Below, in pieces: positions 1-10,795 of a DNA stretch of 64,000 bases. The first letter of the stretch is position 1, and every line of letters starts with the position of its first letter. This stretch comes from Persicaria tinctoria (Eukaryota; Streptophyta; Magnoliopsida; Caryophyllales; Polygonaceae): positions 46,881,745 through 46,945,744 of the forward strand of contig JBANSL010000017.1 of the NCBI GenBank assembly GCA_037127255.1. Direction: 5' to 3'. Position numbers and translations under genes: made by a program. Below the pieces are notes generated by a model that saw only the letters and a program-made list of their open reading frames with translations, had not been told where the DNA came from and searched no databases.

Positions 1-294
1 TTCTGCCTTGCTTTGTTCTTTACTTTCGTTTGCTTTTGTTCTTTACTTTCTTTTTTTATTTTCTGTCTTGCTTCTGTTTTGCTTTTATTTCTTTGTTTCT
101 GTCTTTCTGCTGCTTGTCTGTGAGAATCTGTTGCTACCTAAGAACTGCTGACGTGCTTCCTTGTGGATTCGATCCTGACAACCTTCTACTACAACGGGAG
201 GAAGTCCTGTATTTATTTGCTGAGACAGGGAAGTCAGTCTGATCTTTACTTTATATTTATTTCATACTTGACCATCCTCCTGAAAACAACAAAC
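1..294 (+). repeat. Probable gypsy LTR-end or leader debris
   Basis: No gene is seen. The stretch is T-rich, and around 155-180 it reads cttgtggattcgatcc. Similar wording occurs near the ends of the gypsy LTRs elsewhere in this window (near 29365, near 36160, and reverse-complemented near 52150). I infer a fragment of an LTR end or leader joined to the copia fragment that starts near 295. The left boundary lies outside the window. Confidence 0.3.
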
Positions 295-1461
295 ATACAT
301 GTCTCAGCCGGATGGTTTTCAGGTTCTTGGAAAAGAGAACCATGTTTGCAGACTGAAGAAGTCCTTGTATGGGTTGAAACAGTCACCAAGGCAGTGGTAT
401 AAGCGATTTGATAGCTATATGGTACAGCTGGGATACAACAGGAGTCCATATGATTGTTGTGTTTACCACAACAACCTGGATGATGGTTCACGTATTTACC
501 TAGTATTGTACGTGGATGATATGTTGATTGCTACTCAAAACAAGTCAGATATCCAAAAGTTGAAGGATTGTCTCAGTGCAGAGTTTAATATGAAAGATTT
601 CGGTGCTACTCAAAAAAATCTAGGGAGATCTACTAAGACAGAAAGAAGAGAAAACTCTTCTTATCTCAGGAAGGGTACATCAAGAAGATATTGAGCAGAC
701 TTGGAATGTCTTCGGCTAAGTCTATAGATACTCCAATGGCGTCTAACAGTAAGTTGGGAATGTACACACTTCAGACTGAGGAGGAGAAGAAGTACATGTC
801 TAAGGTCCCTTATGCCAGTACAGTTGGGAGTTTGATGTATGATATGGTCTGCACTCGACCAGATCTAGCATTTACTATTAGTGTGGTAAGTCGCTTTATG
901 GTTCAGCTTGGGAAGGAACACTGGCAAGCTGTGAAGAGGATCTTTAGGTATCTCAGAGGCACTACTGGTATTGGTTTGTGCTATGGGAATGATACAGAGT
1001 GCTTGGTTGCTGGGTTTTCAGACTCTGATTATGCCGACGATGTGGATAGTAGGAGATTGATGACTGGCTATGTTTTCACTCTTGGGAGTTCTGTGGTGAG
1101 TTGGAAAGCAACTCTAAAACCTACAGTCACTTTGTCTACCACTGAGGTAGAGTACATGACGTTGAAAGAAGCTGCTAAGGAGGGAATCTTGCTTAAGGGC
1201 TTGGTCAATGATCTAGGCCTACATCAGGATCAGGCTTTAGTATATTGTGACAGCTTGAGTACAATATGCTTAACCAAGGATCAAGTCCATCATGAGAAGA
1301 CAAAGCACATTGATGTCAGGTACCATTTTTTAAGGAATGAGAAGAGAATCAGGGTGAAGAAGGTGGGAACAACTGATAATCCCGCTGATATGTTCACTAA
1401 GCCAATTCTAGAGAGCAAGTTCCAACACTGTTTGGACTTGCTTAACATCACTAGTTGTTGA
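295..1461 (+). pseudogene. Ty1/copia reverse transcriptase-RNase H, 5'-truncated and frameshifted
   Basis: This is the C-terminal part of a copia polyprotein, which copies element RNA into DNA inside virus-like particles. The first piece (299-694) has the copia signature SLYGLKQSPRQWY and the catalytic LYVDDML. The second (691-1461) is RNase H, with acidic positions in SDSDYAD, TEVEYM and YCDS, ending in NPADMFTKP. The two pieces are in different frames: RT sequence continues in the second frame from about 625, with a stop near 632, so an indel near 610-625 is likely. Gag, protease, integrase and the front of RT are absent; similarity starts abruptly near 295. The fragment cannot move by itself. 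Family assignment is secure. Confidence 0.93.
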
Positions 1462-1563
1462 GTTGCCTTGGGGGGCAGTCTGAGTCCTTCTTCAAGGACC
1501 AATCTGAGGCAGAGGAACGTTTGGGCACTTGTCATGGGTGCATCTGTTTCTGAGAGGATTCAA

Positions 1564-1578
1564 GTCAAGGTGGAGATT
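1564..1578 (+). promoter_or_regulatory. Polypurine tract of the copia element
   Basis: The purine-rich stretch aaggtggagattt immediately precedes the TG that opens the LTR. In this class it primes plus-strand DNA synthesis. It fixes the left edge of the LTR at 1579. Confidence 0.6.
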
Positions 1579-1796
1579 TGTTAATATGCCTTCAATCATC
1601 GTTGACCGGCGAGGCATCGGGGGGTCCGAGGGGCTCTGGGCCCCGGGGGTGGTCTCGTCGTAACCCTAATCTGGTTTTCGTCTCCTTTAATACAAAACTG
1701 GTTCTCTGCCCGTGGACATATGCAACACACCATTGCTGAACCACGTAAATCTCTGTGTTGTTCTTCGCTATTTTCATTCTCGTTATCACATTAACA
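1579..1796 (+). repeat. 3' LTR of the copia element
   Basis: It begins TGTTAATATGCC and ends CACATTAACA, so TGTTAA and TTAACA form a terminal inverted repeat. It directly follows the polypurine tract and the RNase H gene. A related LTR lies at 13633-13927, sharing the TTAATATGCC start, the taatacaaa...ctggttct core, the accacgt block and a cgttctcgtta-type end. About 218 bp long, no partner 5' LTR in the window. Confidence 0.75.
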
Positions 1797-2386
1797 ATGG
1801 CGGCCTCGCACAATTGCAATCGAAGACGGTCAACGTGATTTGTGATCGACAAAAATCAAAGCATGTGAGATGGAATATGACATAGATAGAAATGCCAATC
1901 GGAATTAATTTTGATCGTATGAATATGAAATGGTGAGGGAAGGAAGCACTTAGCCAAGTGCTCATTCTTTAATTTCAACGTCAATTCTAAAAAGCCAAAA
2001 TACAACTTAAATAGGTGAGATTGGTTCTTATGTAAAGGAAACCCTAGCTATCTCACATTTATCTAAAATAATTAATTGAAAACCTAAGATAAATACTAAT
2101 AATTTTATCTATCTAAATCTAAAAATAACTAAAAAAAATAGATAAATGAGTAAGAAAAGAATTATTCCTCACTTTCATTTTCCTAAACTAAAATAAAAGA
2201 AGGGAAATAAATGTCATAAAAAATATACCAAGGCCATTCGGCCATACCCTAAATCGGCTTCATCAAGGTAGAATGGCCCCACGATCCATAGTCCCATCTC
2301 AACTCCATGGTGTCGCCTTCTTCTTTCTCGGGATGATCGGGTCCTAGAACCGTCTTTGCCCGCAGAGGGCCAATCTTGATGGCATC
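1797..2386. other. AT-rich interval without a recognised gene
   Basis: No coding signal. Runs of A and T dominate from about 1900 to 2230. The last 100 bases may be the decayed upstream part of the gypsy RNase H that follows, but I could not read them as protein. Confidence 0.5.
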
Positions 2387-4262
2387 ATGGTCTTTGCTTT
2401 TGAGAAGTTCTACTCATACTTAGTGGGCTCTATGGTAATTGTTAATACTGACCATGTAACTCTTAGGTATTTGATGCTGATTAAGGATGCCAAACCTAGG
2501 CTCCTATGGTGGGTGCTCCTATTTCAAGGGTTTGATGTAGAGCTCAATAACACGAAGGGTGCAGAGAACTGGATGGTCGACTATCTCTTTAGGCTACCAA
2601 GGGAACTGCTTGAGGAGTCCAAGGACACCCCGCCTATCAATGCCTCCTGCCCCGATGAACACCTTATGAGGCAAGAGGCTAGACAGGATGTAGGAGTGCG
2701 TGGCGTCAACCACACCACCTCGTCGTCAACCAGCTCCAAGGTAAGTGCAGGTATGTTTTCCTTAATGTCGAGTACCAATTCCTAGACATCAACTACTTTA
2801 CCACTGATGTACCTACAAAAAGTTAAAGTGCAATCAACGTCGACGACCTGGTCGACTGCTCCATCGAGATTGACCACATATGGCAGAGCTGATGTCCAGT
2901 AGTCAACGTCGACAATTTCCAATAGTTGTAATGGTAAGTGTTTGGATGATGATTCTGGTGATGATGTTTTCTTCACCCCTCCCTCCAGTCCTATTCATGA
3001 TTTATTTGTTGTTAGAGGGGCAAAGGTTCCTTGGTATGCGAATTTTTCCAACTATCTTGAAGGAGGCAAGATTCCATCACAGCTAACTTCGCAGGGAAAG
3101 AAGAAGTTCTTACACGACGTCAAACAATACTATTGGGATGAACCCTACTTATTTAAGAAGTAAAAGGGCCATATCTTTAGACGTTGTATCCGGAAAGAGG
3201 AAGTTGAAAGCGTCATTCGCCATTGTCACACTCTCCCAACAGGAGGACATGCTAAAGGCTTTAAGACTGAAGTGTAGGTACTTCAATGTGGTTTTCATTG
3301 GCCTAACACTTTTAGGGATGTGCAGGCTTTTTTTACGTCTTGTGATGAGTGTCAACGAGCTAGGAAAATCATATGGAGGAATGAGACACGACTTATAAGG
3401 GTACTAGAGGTGGAGCTTTTTTATGTAAGGAGCATTAACTTTATGGGACCCTTCCCTGCGTCAGGCCCCTACAAATACATATTAGTGGCGGTGGACTATT
3501 TCTCCAAGTGGGTGGAGGTTGTGACTACTAGGACCAACAACGCGAAGGTAATTTCAAATTTTATGAAAACTAACATTTTTCATCGCTTTAGTGTTCATAG
3601 AGTTCTTATTTCAAATGTCAGTTCACACTTTATTGAGAGAGGTATTGAAGCCCTTTTGGCTAAGTATGGGGTAACGCATAGGGTAGCAACACCTTATCGT
3701 CCCCAAACTAGCGGCCAAGTGGAGGTTTTTAATCGCCAAAGTATGACCATCTTGGAGAAGACAGTCTCCTGCTCAAGGAAGGATTGGTCGTCTAAGCATG
3801 ACGACGAGCTCTGGGCCTATCGAACTGCCTACAAAACACCACTACACACAACTCCTTATAAGTTAGTGTATGGAAACTTATGCCATTTGCCTGTTGAACT
3901 GGCTTACAAGGCGATGTGGGCTCTTAAGGAGCTCAACATCAATTTCAACGAGGCCGGTAAGAGATGATTTCTTGACTTGCAGAAACTGGAGGAGTTTCGG
4001 CTAAAGGCATATGAGAGTGCCAAAATCTACAAGGAGCGCACGAAAAGATGGAACGATAAAAAGTTGGTGCCCAAGACATATGAGATAGGTGATAAAGTTT
4101 TATTATTTAACACTAGACTTCGCTTATTTGCAGAGACACTAAGGACGAGGTGGAGTGGAGCTTTCAAGGTCCACCATCTTTTTCCTCATAGAGCGGTGTA
4201 GTTATTTTGTGACGAAGGCACCACCTTCAAGGTCAATGTTCATAGGGTGAAGAAGTACTACG
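2387..4262 (+). pseudogene. Family-B Athila-type pol remnant: RNase H, integrase and tail
   Basis: Decayed Ty3/gypsy pol. RNase H residues are at 2387-2600 (YSYLVGS, NTDHVTLRYL, DAKPRLLWW). Integrase starts near 3000 and continues at 3320-3967, with a zinc-binding CDECQR, the core INFMGPFP and a chromoviral-style tail near 4080 (GDKVLLFNTRLRLF). Against the intact core seen at 57316-58275, the first catalytic Asp (IDFMGPFP) has become Asn and the second (LVSD) has become Asn in LISNVSS; the Glu in GQVEVFNR remains. Frames shift near 3140-3320, with a stop near 3965. It cannot be functional. The linker between RNase H and integrase (2836-2925) is full of gtcgac-type motifs. Confidence 0.88.
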
Positions 4263-5542
4263 ACAAATAAGAGCCAAAGGAAAAGATTCCCGCCAGTCCA
4301 GCATTCAACTTAGGCTTACAAGGAAGTATGTCGAGCTAGAGGCTTAACCCCTAATGCTTGAAGGAGGCAGCCTATTAATTTATTTATTTAGTTAGGTTTT
4401 TATTTTATATTTTATATTTCATGGCATAGGTTTTCTTTTTCTTTGTTTTGTTAAGCACGGGGCAACTCGGAGACAAAGACAGAGAGGAAGGCTAGAGACA
4501 GACTGAAGAAGTTGATATCAACCACCTGATATGGGACATCCGAGAGCCAAAGAAGAAGAGGAGGTTGACTACTCAATGTCGACTACATCGGTCGACGTCG
4601 ACTACTGAAGTCAGCATCTTGATGTTGAATACTTGACTAAATATCAACCACGGGAGCGCAGGTAAGTAATACTGCTCCATGTTGGCCACTTTGGTCGATG
4701 TCGAATGCTGCAACGAGTAAGTTTTTTTTAAAAGTGACGGTTTCATTTTTTGAAATTAACCTCCCCCCCCCCCCCCCCCACTCTTCTCTTTCTCCCTTGC
4801 TCGACATCAACAACCCTAGCCGCCCCCACCTCCTTCTCCCTCCCCTCTGATCTCCCTTTTCCGGTGCCGCCCTCTCCTGTGCAATCACCGTCGTTGTCGC
4901 CAGCAGCCCCCTCGGAGTTCTATTGTGCAGCAGTAGTCCCGCCCTAGTAGCGCCTCTCTTCACTGCCCCCATTCTAAAAAAAGACACCCCTTTTCTTGAT
5001 TTCAATATGTTTCTCCACTCTTCTGGTATGAATCTCTTCCCTTGGCTTGTTATTTACTGATTTTAGAGCGGAATTGATAGCTTAGGATTTAGTCTTCACA
5101 CTGATTTGGAATTTGATAGATTTAGGTTTTGAAATTACGCGGGAAATTGAACTTGATGATTTTGGGCGGTTATTATCGTTATTTTGGGTTGTTTGATTTT
5201 TCTTATGGCTGAGATATGATGATTTGAGATTTTGTATGCATGCTTAGTTCATATTTATTGCTAAATATTCAAGATATTCGAATTTATGGGATTCGATTGA
5301 TTATTGATGGTTTCTTGAGTTGTTTTTTATTGAGAACTTAATTGAGATGTTTAGGGACTGATTTTTTATCCTTCTTTTGAGCATTTTTTTATTGAGTTTA
5401 TACATGCTTTTGCAATATGGATTAGCCTAGGTTTGATTTCTATTTCTTCAGGCTAATATCTGAAACTAAGTATGGGTTCTTTTGTTATGCCTTGATTGTT
5501 TTGGTTGGACGATTACCTTGTGTTTTTGTTCTTTTTAGGCAA
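4263..5542 (+). other. Family-B spacer between pol and ORF1-like gene
   Basis: Non-coding interior of the element. Near 4360 cttgaaggaggcagcc matches the gggaggcaaccc motif that follows pol in the other Athila-type copies here (30565, and reverse-complemented near 57260). Positions 4570-4700 carry a cluster of gtcgacgtcgac motifs. A homopolymer C run lies near 4764-4779. From about 5040 the sequence is T-rich and intron-like, ending in a ttttttaggc acceptor-like stretch before the ATG at 5543. Confidence 0.6.
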
Positions 5543-6540
5543 TGCCACGCACAAAGAACGTCAACATGGATCGAGTGGAGATAGCTAATGAGACTCAGCG
5601 AGACCTTGTTGACGACATTGCAGAGAAAGCCTCCAGAGCAAGCTAGTATTCAGAGCCTTCCATGAGGGCCCTGGGCATGCACCAGGGAATTCATGAGGCC
5701 TTCGAGTTGGTCTATGCAACTTGACTTCTGCAACGACTACCAACACACGACTTTTATCTGACAGGGGAGTTCATGGCCACACTTCAGATTCCATCCCGGT
5801 CATCCTCTTCTCGGCGTGGGATCCTCTTCCATCTCGATAACTAGACATTAGTGTTCACATTCGAGGAGTGGGCCACCCTTTTGGGTTCGTTCATACCACC
5901 GCCAGCTTCACCGTTCACGACCCTACCATCATCTAGTAGTATATGACAGGTATCTAAATGCCATCATCCTCGGACTATGTTGCCAACAGGATAGCCAATC
6001 CCCTCTTTTGGAATATCCTACGCATCCTTAGGAGCACTATATAGGCTCGCCCTGAGCTTAGGTGGCCCAAACAGCACGAGAGAGACGCTCCGACGAATGC
6101 TCTTTGAGTCTGAGCCCCTGCCTCTCATGTATGCCTGGCTCAAGCATACCATCGAGCGCAGGAAGGACAACGGGGAGATCCTAGATGGCGGTATGGTGGC
6201 ACTCCTCGATGATCTTGGAGATCCCTATGAGAAGGTACACCTCTGCTCCATTCATTCCTATCGATAGTAACTTTTTGAGACTTGGAGGTGTGATAGCTAG
6301 GACACCAAGCGGATGGGTTCATCCTCATACTAGGATGCCCATTCGACATTATTATATGGACCTCCACGACATCCCAGATTGGTACCAGTCTTAGACAAGG
6401 CAGCCCTACTCTACAGGCATCAACCCCAGAGACTGACCATGACCTAACAAGGCGGTCGCAACTCTACTACCATGGAGATTAGCATGGAGCCATGTCCATG
6501 GATTGGGATGTCAACCATGGAGTTGCCCCTGCTGTTCCTC
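5543..6540 (+). pseudogene. ATHILA ORF1-like gene, decayed (family B)
   Basis: Reading from the ATG at 5543 gives pieces in several frames separated by stops, including FEEWATLLGSF and MYAWLKHTIERR. The position downstream of pol and the start MPR match the ORF1-like gene of the minus-strand element (start 56219, MPRPHGL). ATHILA ORF-1 proteins have no settled function. Many stops and frame changes show it is dead. The assignment rests mainly on position and patchy similarity, so it is moderate. Confidence 0.5.
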
Positions 6541-7284
6541 TCACTCTTATACCTTACTACTTATCCGGGAATTGTGTTGAGAATGAAAGTCATTTTTGGA
6601 GTTGATTATATGGTTGTTTTGTGTCAGTATTCTTATTGGAGTTTGATGGTAGGATGAAGAAAAATAATGGGAAATTTAATGAGTAAAAGAAAATCCGGTT
6701 CCCTAGGAGTTAAGGATGATCGAACCTGATTGCTTGAGATGTTAGTTCGAGCGAGATAGGACAACAAGGTGAGGAGTCCGAAGCACTAAGTATCCGGGGC
6801 CATTTATGACACCCATGTTTGTGACTCGCGAGAAGACACTTCTAAGGTTAGAGAGGTAAAAGCATATTAGTGAAAATAGCAAAGAGTGATGAGAGAAAGG
6901 TGAGGAAATCTAAAGAAGTAGGAATGTGGTATGAATTATTGGAAAGAACTCAATTTCCCCGGATCATTAGCACCACATGGCCAAACATATCCCACATTTG
7001 ATCCTTTTACCTTTCTACTTCTCCATGAGCTTGCATAAAGTCATCTCGATTATTGTTGCTTTGTCGCATAAAATTGTTTTTGCATAACGTCCTTTTGTGT
7101 ACGAGATGTTGCTTTTATTCACATGCATGGATTTGATGGCATTAGTACATTTGCGAGGATGACAATTGATTGTTAGTGGTAATATGAGAATGGATCCATA
7201 ATGTTGAGAGTATTAGTTGGTTTCGCCTGTATGACCAGCGAAGTTATTGCTTAGGAAGAAACAAGCTTTAAGTATGGGGTGATT
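6541..7284 (+). repeat. Family-B 3' interior up to the polypurine tract
   Basis: Non-coding. The block around 6760-6870 (ggagtccgaagcactaagtatc, gacacccatgtttg, gagaggtaaaagc) matches 50860-50985 read on the minus strand, showing both are 3' interiors of one family. It ends with a purine-rich aagtatggggtgatt just before the LTR start at 7285. Confidence 0.75.
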
Positions 7285-7690
7285 TGATGTCCATGTTTTT
7301 ACCATATTTTAATGAATATTTTAGCTTTATATTATGTCTATTTCATATATTTTTGGTTAGGAATATTGAGAATTTGTGTAGTTTATGTTTATTTGCCAGA
7401 AATAGAGGTCTGCACAAGTTTTAGTTTAATTTTGTCGTGGTAAGCAATGGTTATTGTCGTGGTAAGCCGTGGCTTTGGAAGATCTTTTCCCATATTTTTT
7501 TAAATTCGTATTTGAGTCGTTCGTTGAGTCATCGAAAAACCCAACACCCTTGTGATTTTCTGTTCATTGCATATATTCCATCCTTTTATTCTTCGGTCAT
7601 CTTTGAATTGGAGAAATTAGCGATTTCAATTAACTCAATATAGGGATTTCAAAGAACTCTGTTCCAGAAAAATAAGCAGTTCCATTGGAG
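7285..7690 (+). repeat. Family-B LTR, front part only
   Basis: It starts TGATGTCCATG after the polypurine tract. It shares TGATGTCCA, gaatttgtgtagt and gccagaaatagaggtct with the minus-strand LTR that starts at 50448. Similarity fades around 7440-7690, so the LTR is either truncated or strongly diverged. No second LTR for this plus-strand copy is visible. Confidence 0.65.
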
Positions 7691-8633
7691 AAAGTAGGGA
7701 TTGACAAACTAGGGGTCACATACTCGATAGAGGCATCGTCGGGGAGGAGTCGCCTAGTTCATCTCCATCGATCCCTCTTACTCTCAAGGGTTTTAGTAGA
7801 TGCAAAACTCGGAGGGGAAGAGAGATCCACCGTTGAGATTGGCCAACTTTGAGCCGAGAAGAACCGATTGGGAAACACCACTGGTGAGATTCTCCGTCTT
7901 CGTCAGTCGACATGAACCCTCTCTCTTTGCAACAATGAGAAGATTGCGCTTGGAGGAAACCCAAATTGAAAAGGGGTTTACAGTGTTTAATGTTTTCTGT
8001 GGACCAGTTTGGTTTAATAAAAATGGAAGGGCATGAGGAGGGGATTGATATAAGGACAGAGGATTCGCAACCATTAGTCCATCTACCGGCTTGTCGGGAC
8101 TCTTATTTTCTCTTGGCTTGTCTAGATAATCGAATTCCTTTCCTAATATTGAAAAAAAAAACTCCACATTTCAAGATTGTTACAGTACAGATTGAAAAGA
8201 CCTGAGCAACTTCCCATAATTACATCTTTGTAACTCCCCATAATTAATTAAACTTGCACTCTTCCATCCTAATTTTAAAATTAATTAGACATCGTACAAT
8301 GAAAAGAGCAAAGCAGTGGGCAAGACAACTGAACGTCAATTAAATTTACAAACATAACAATCCTCCCAAATGATATGTAAGTTAGAATGGAGGGAGTATA
8401 TATTATTCAATAAGGGCAGTTTCTACTTCTTTAATTTACCCACTCTGAATGCTGGGCTAGAAATTCAGAGATGTTCTTCCTTCTTAGACCATCTTCAATC
8501 ATGATAAACCTCTTTTTTCCTCCTTTTTTATAAGGAAATAATTCTATTTTATTTCTCTTTCTCCTTATCATAATTTTACACCTCATTGATTTTTTTTGTT
8601 TAGATTTATTTTCACCTGCTGTTTCCACTACAA
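7691..8633. other. No recognised gene
   Basis: Short open frames occur on both strands near 7790-8200, but none matches a protein I recognise and they overlap one another. The rest is AT-rich. It may be the diverged remainder of the family-B LTR plus intergenic sequence. Confidence 0.4.
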
Positions 8634-9360
8634 AGTGGCGGAGCCAGAACCCGAAGAGGGTGGGGCCACACTGGTGATCGATAAACGACAATGAGTAACA
8701 CGAACTCGTACAACACATAACATCTTCAAAACTACAAAATAGCGATAAAAAAATAAAAGAGTTCACTAATACAAAATATTCTTCATTGCTAATTAGAGTT
8801 TTATAATGAAATAGTTCAACTCGATAGGGGATAAATCAATTTTATGGATTTTCATACTCTAAAAATGTTGAATGATAATCTCATCATCAATGCGCTTGAA
8901 AACATCTTTTTCAACTAGTAGACAAAACTCTCAGAGAGAAAATCTTCTCTTATCTTGTTACACAAATATGGCTTGATAATACCTATAGCAGGGAAAGTTA
9001 TTGCAACCGGTAACACAATGATACAATATACCAAATCAAAAGCTTTGTAAATTCCTACCTCGATCATCTTTTTAGAAACATCACTAATATCTTGAAAAGT
9101 AAAAAATCTGACAGTTTCCCTCATTTGAACTTTCGTAATTTCTTACCTAATTGTCGAAATGACTAATATAACCCCTCATTTCAAAGATCTCAAGATTTAA
9201 AGTGATTAATATATCTTCAAATTTCAAACATTCATAACTTTTTACTCGAATATCGGAATAATGAGCATTATATATCAAAATGAAGCTATCGACGAGGAAA
9301 ATACATATAGGGGGTTCGTCGGACGACGGTGGGGGCATGTGCCCTTGTTTGGATCCGCCT
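8634..9360. mobile_element. MITE-like non-autonomous DNA element, copy 1
   Basis: The left end reads AGTGGCGGAGCCAG. The right end reads GGATCCGCCT, whose complement is AGGCGGATCC, so the ends are short imperfect inverted repeats. CTACAA lies on both sides (8628-8633 and 9361-9366), a candidate six-base target duplication. No protein is encoded. A second copy is at 15938-16313 with the same ends and a shared inner block (ctcgaatatcggaat...gagc...tatatatcaaa...gctatcgacgag). Superfamily not assigned. Confidence 0.65.
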
Positions 9361-10075
9361 CTACAATCACGAGAAACCTCTTCCCGAAAGGCTACTTTTT
9401 CATGAAAAAAATTACAAAAAGAGAACTTCATGCTCATTCCCAAGCCAAGATCCAGTGGGTCCCACCCACAAGTCACCGTCGTCTCCAACCCTCCGCAAGG
9501 ACGATAATGGCGCATCTGTAGATGGCCAGTACTCTCTGAAGTTTGCCAACGAGCTCATGCAGAGAAGAGTCAATGCCTCCCAAGGCTCGATCTGTCTTTT
9601 TCTCTGCTATGGATTTTTATCCTCAAAAAGCTGCCTACCCTGTTGATTGGTTGGTTGAAATTGCTGATCTTGGGTCTTCCCAATCGATATCGATGCTATT
9701 TTGGGGTGTATGTACCCACATTGTGAAATTAGTTACCAGGTCTTGTAATGGGTCGACCATTTGGAGATTACAGGCTGCGCCGGGTGACCCCGGAAATAAG
9801 TATCGACCCTCAAGAAAATCCAGCAGTTTTCATTAACGACGACAAACATTCGATACCAAGCAAGTATAAATACACATAAATCCCATACAAAGTTTTTATC
9901 ATTGTATAGCATGTACCAAGATTATATAATGCATAGAACATAACAATTAGCCGTCAACTGATCATCACACAATATCAGTATCATGCAATGTCGGAGCCAA
10001 TAGCGCACACGGAATAAACCCTTCTTCTTCGTCAAAGCAACAAACCCCGGTAGACCACTTGCACAGCTAGCGAAT
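9361..10075. other. 3' flank of the L18ae-like gene; no other gene recognised
   Basis: A short plus-strand frame (9329-9646) has no match I recognise. The part closest to 10075 is AT-rich and should contain the 3' UTR and poly(A) signals of the minus-strand gene, but I cannot place them. Confidence 0.4.
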
Positions 10076-10750
10076 TCATCTGGTCGCTCCGAAAATGATA
10101 GCTATGGTTTCAAGGATAGCCTGCGTAAAAATGAGGCAGTTCAGCTCTCTAGCTACGGATTAATACACAATTAGAGACAAGCCCTCAATTATCTTCATCC
10201 AAGTGTGACTGATTTATTTCGATAAAGATGTAAGCTCATTATCATTTGGATATTATTCAGTTTAGTTCTACATTATCGATTCCAATGCGGAATCTCTAAC
10301 AAAACTGAATTTGCACATTACATCTATTTATGTACACCACTACACCTACATTTCATCTCTAAAATGACAACACAGATGATAGTTATTCCTTTCCTGTTGA
10401 ATATTACAATCTATTTAAAAACCAGCTGAAATGGTGTATGTAACAGACAAGATTTCAGTTAATAGAATGCCAACACAAATCCCATGATTTTAGTGAGTTC
10501 CATGTCAATTACCTAGCAGAAACAAAGAAGTAATTCCAGAGGCACACACTGGTGTTGTATTGAGAAATATAAGCAAATCAAATATTAAGGATCGGTAGAT
10601 CAGCATTTCAATTGTAAGCACAGAAGACCTTTCAGTCATTCAAGGGATATAGCTAGCAAGATCAAGAGTAACGTAGAGATTCTTGTTTTTAAAACAATAA
10701 GTTGCAGGTGGATGAATGAATGACCTACGTTATATGCGGCAAATGTAATC

Positions 10751-10795
<45 letters not shown>

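Noticed and set aside
4750..5005. Pro/Ser-rich frame at the C run
   Set aside because: Caused by a homopolymer C tract in retroelement spacer; no homology.
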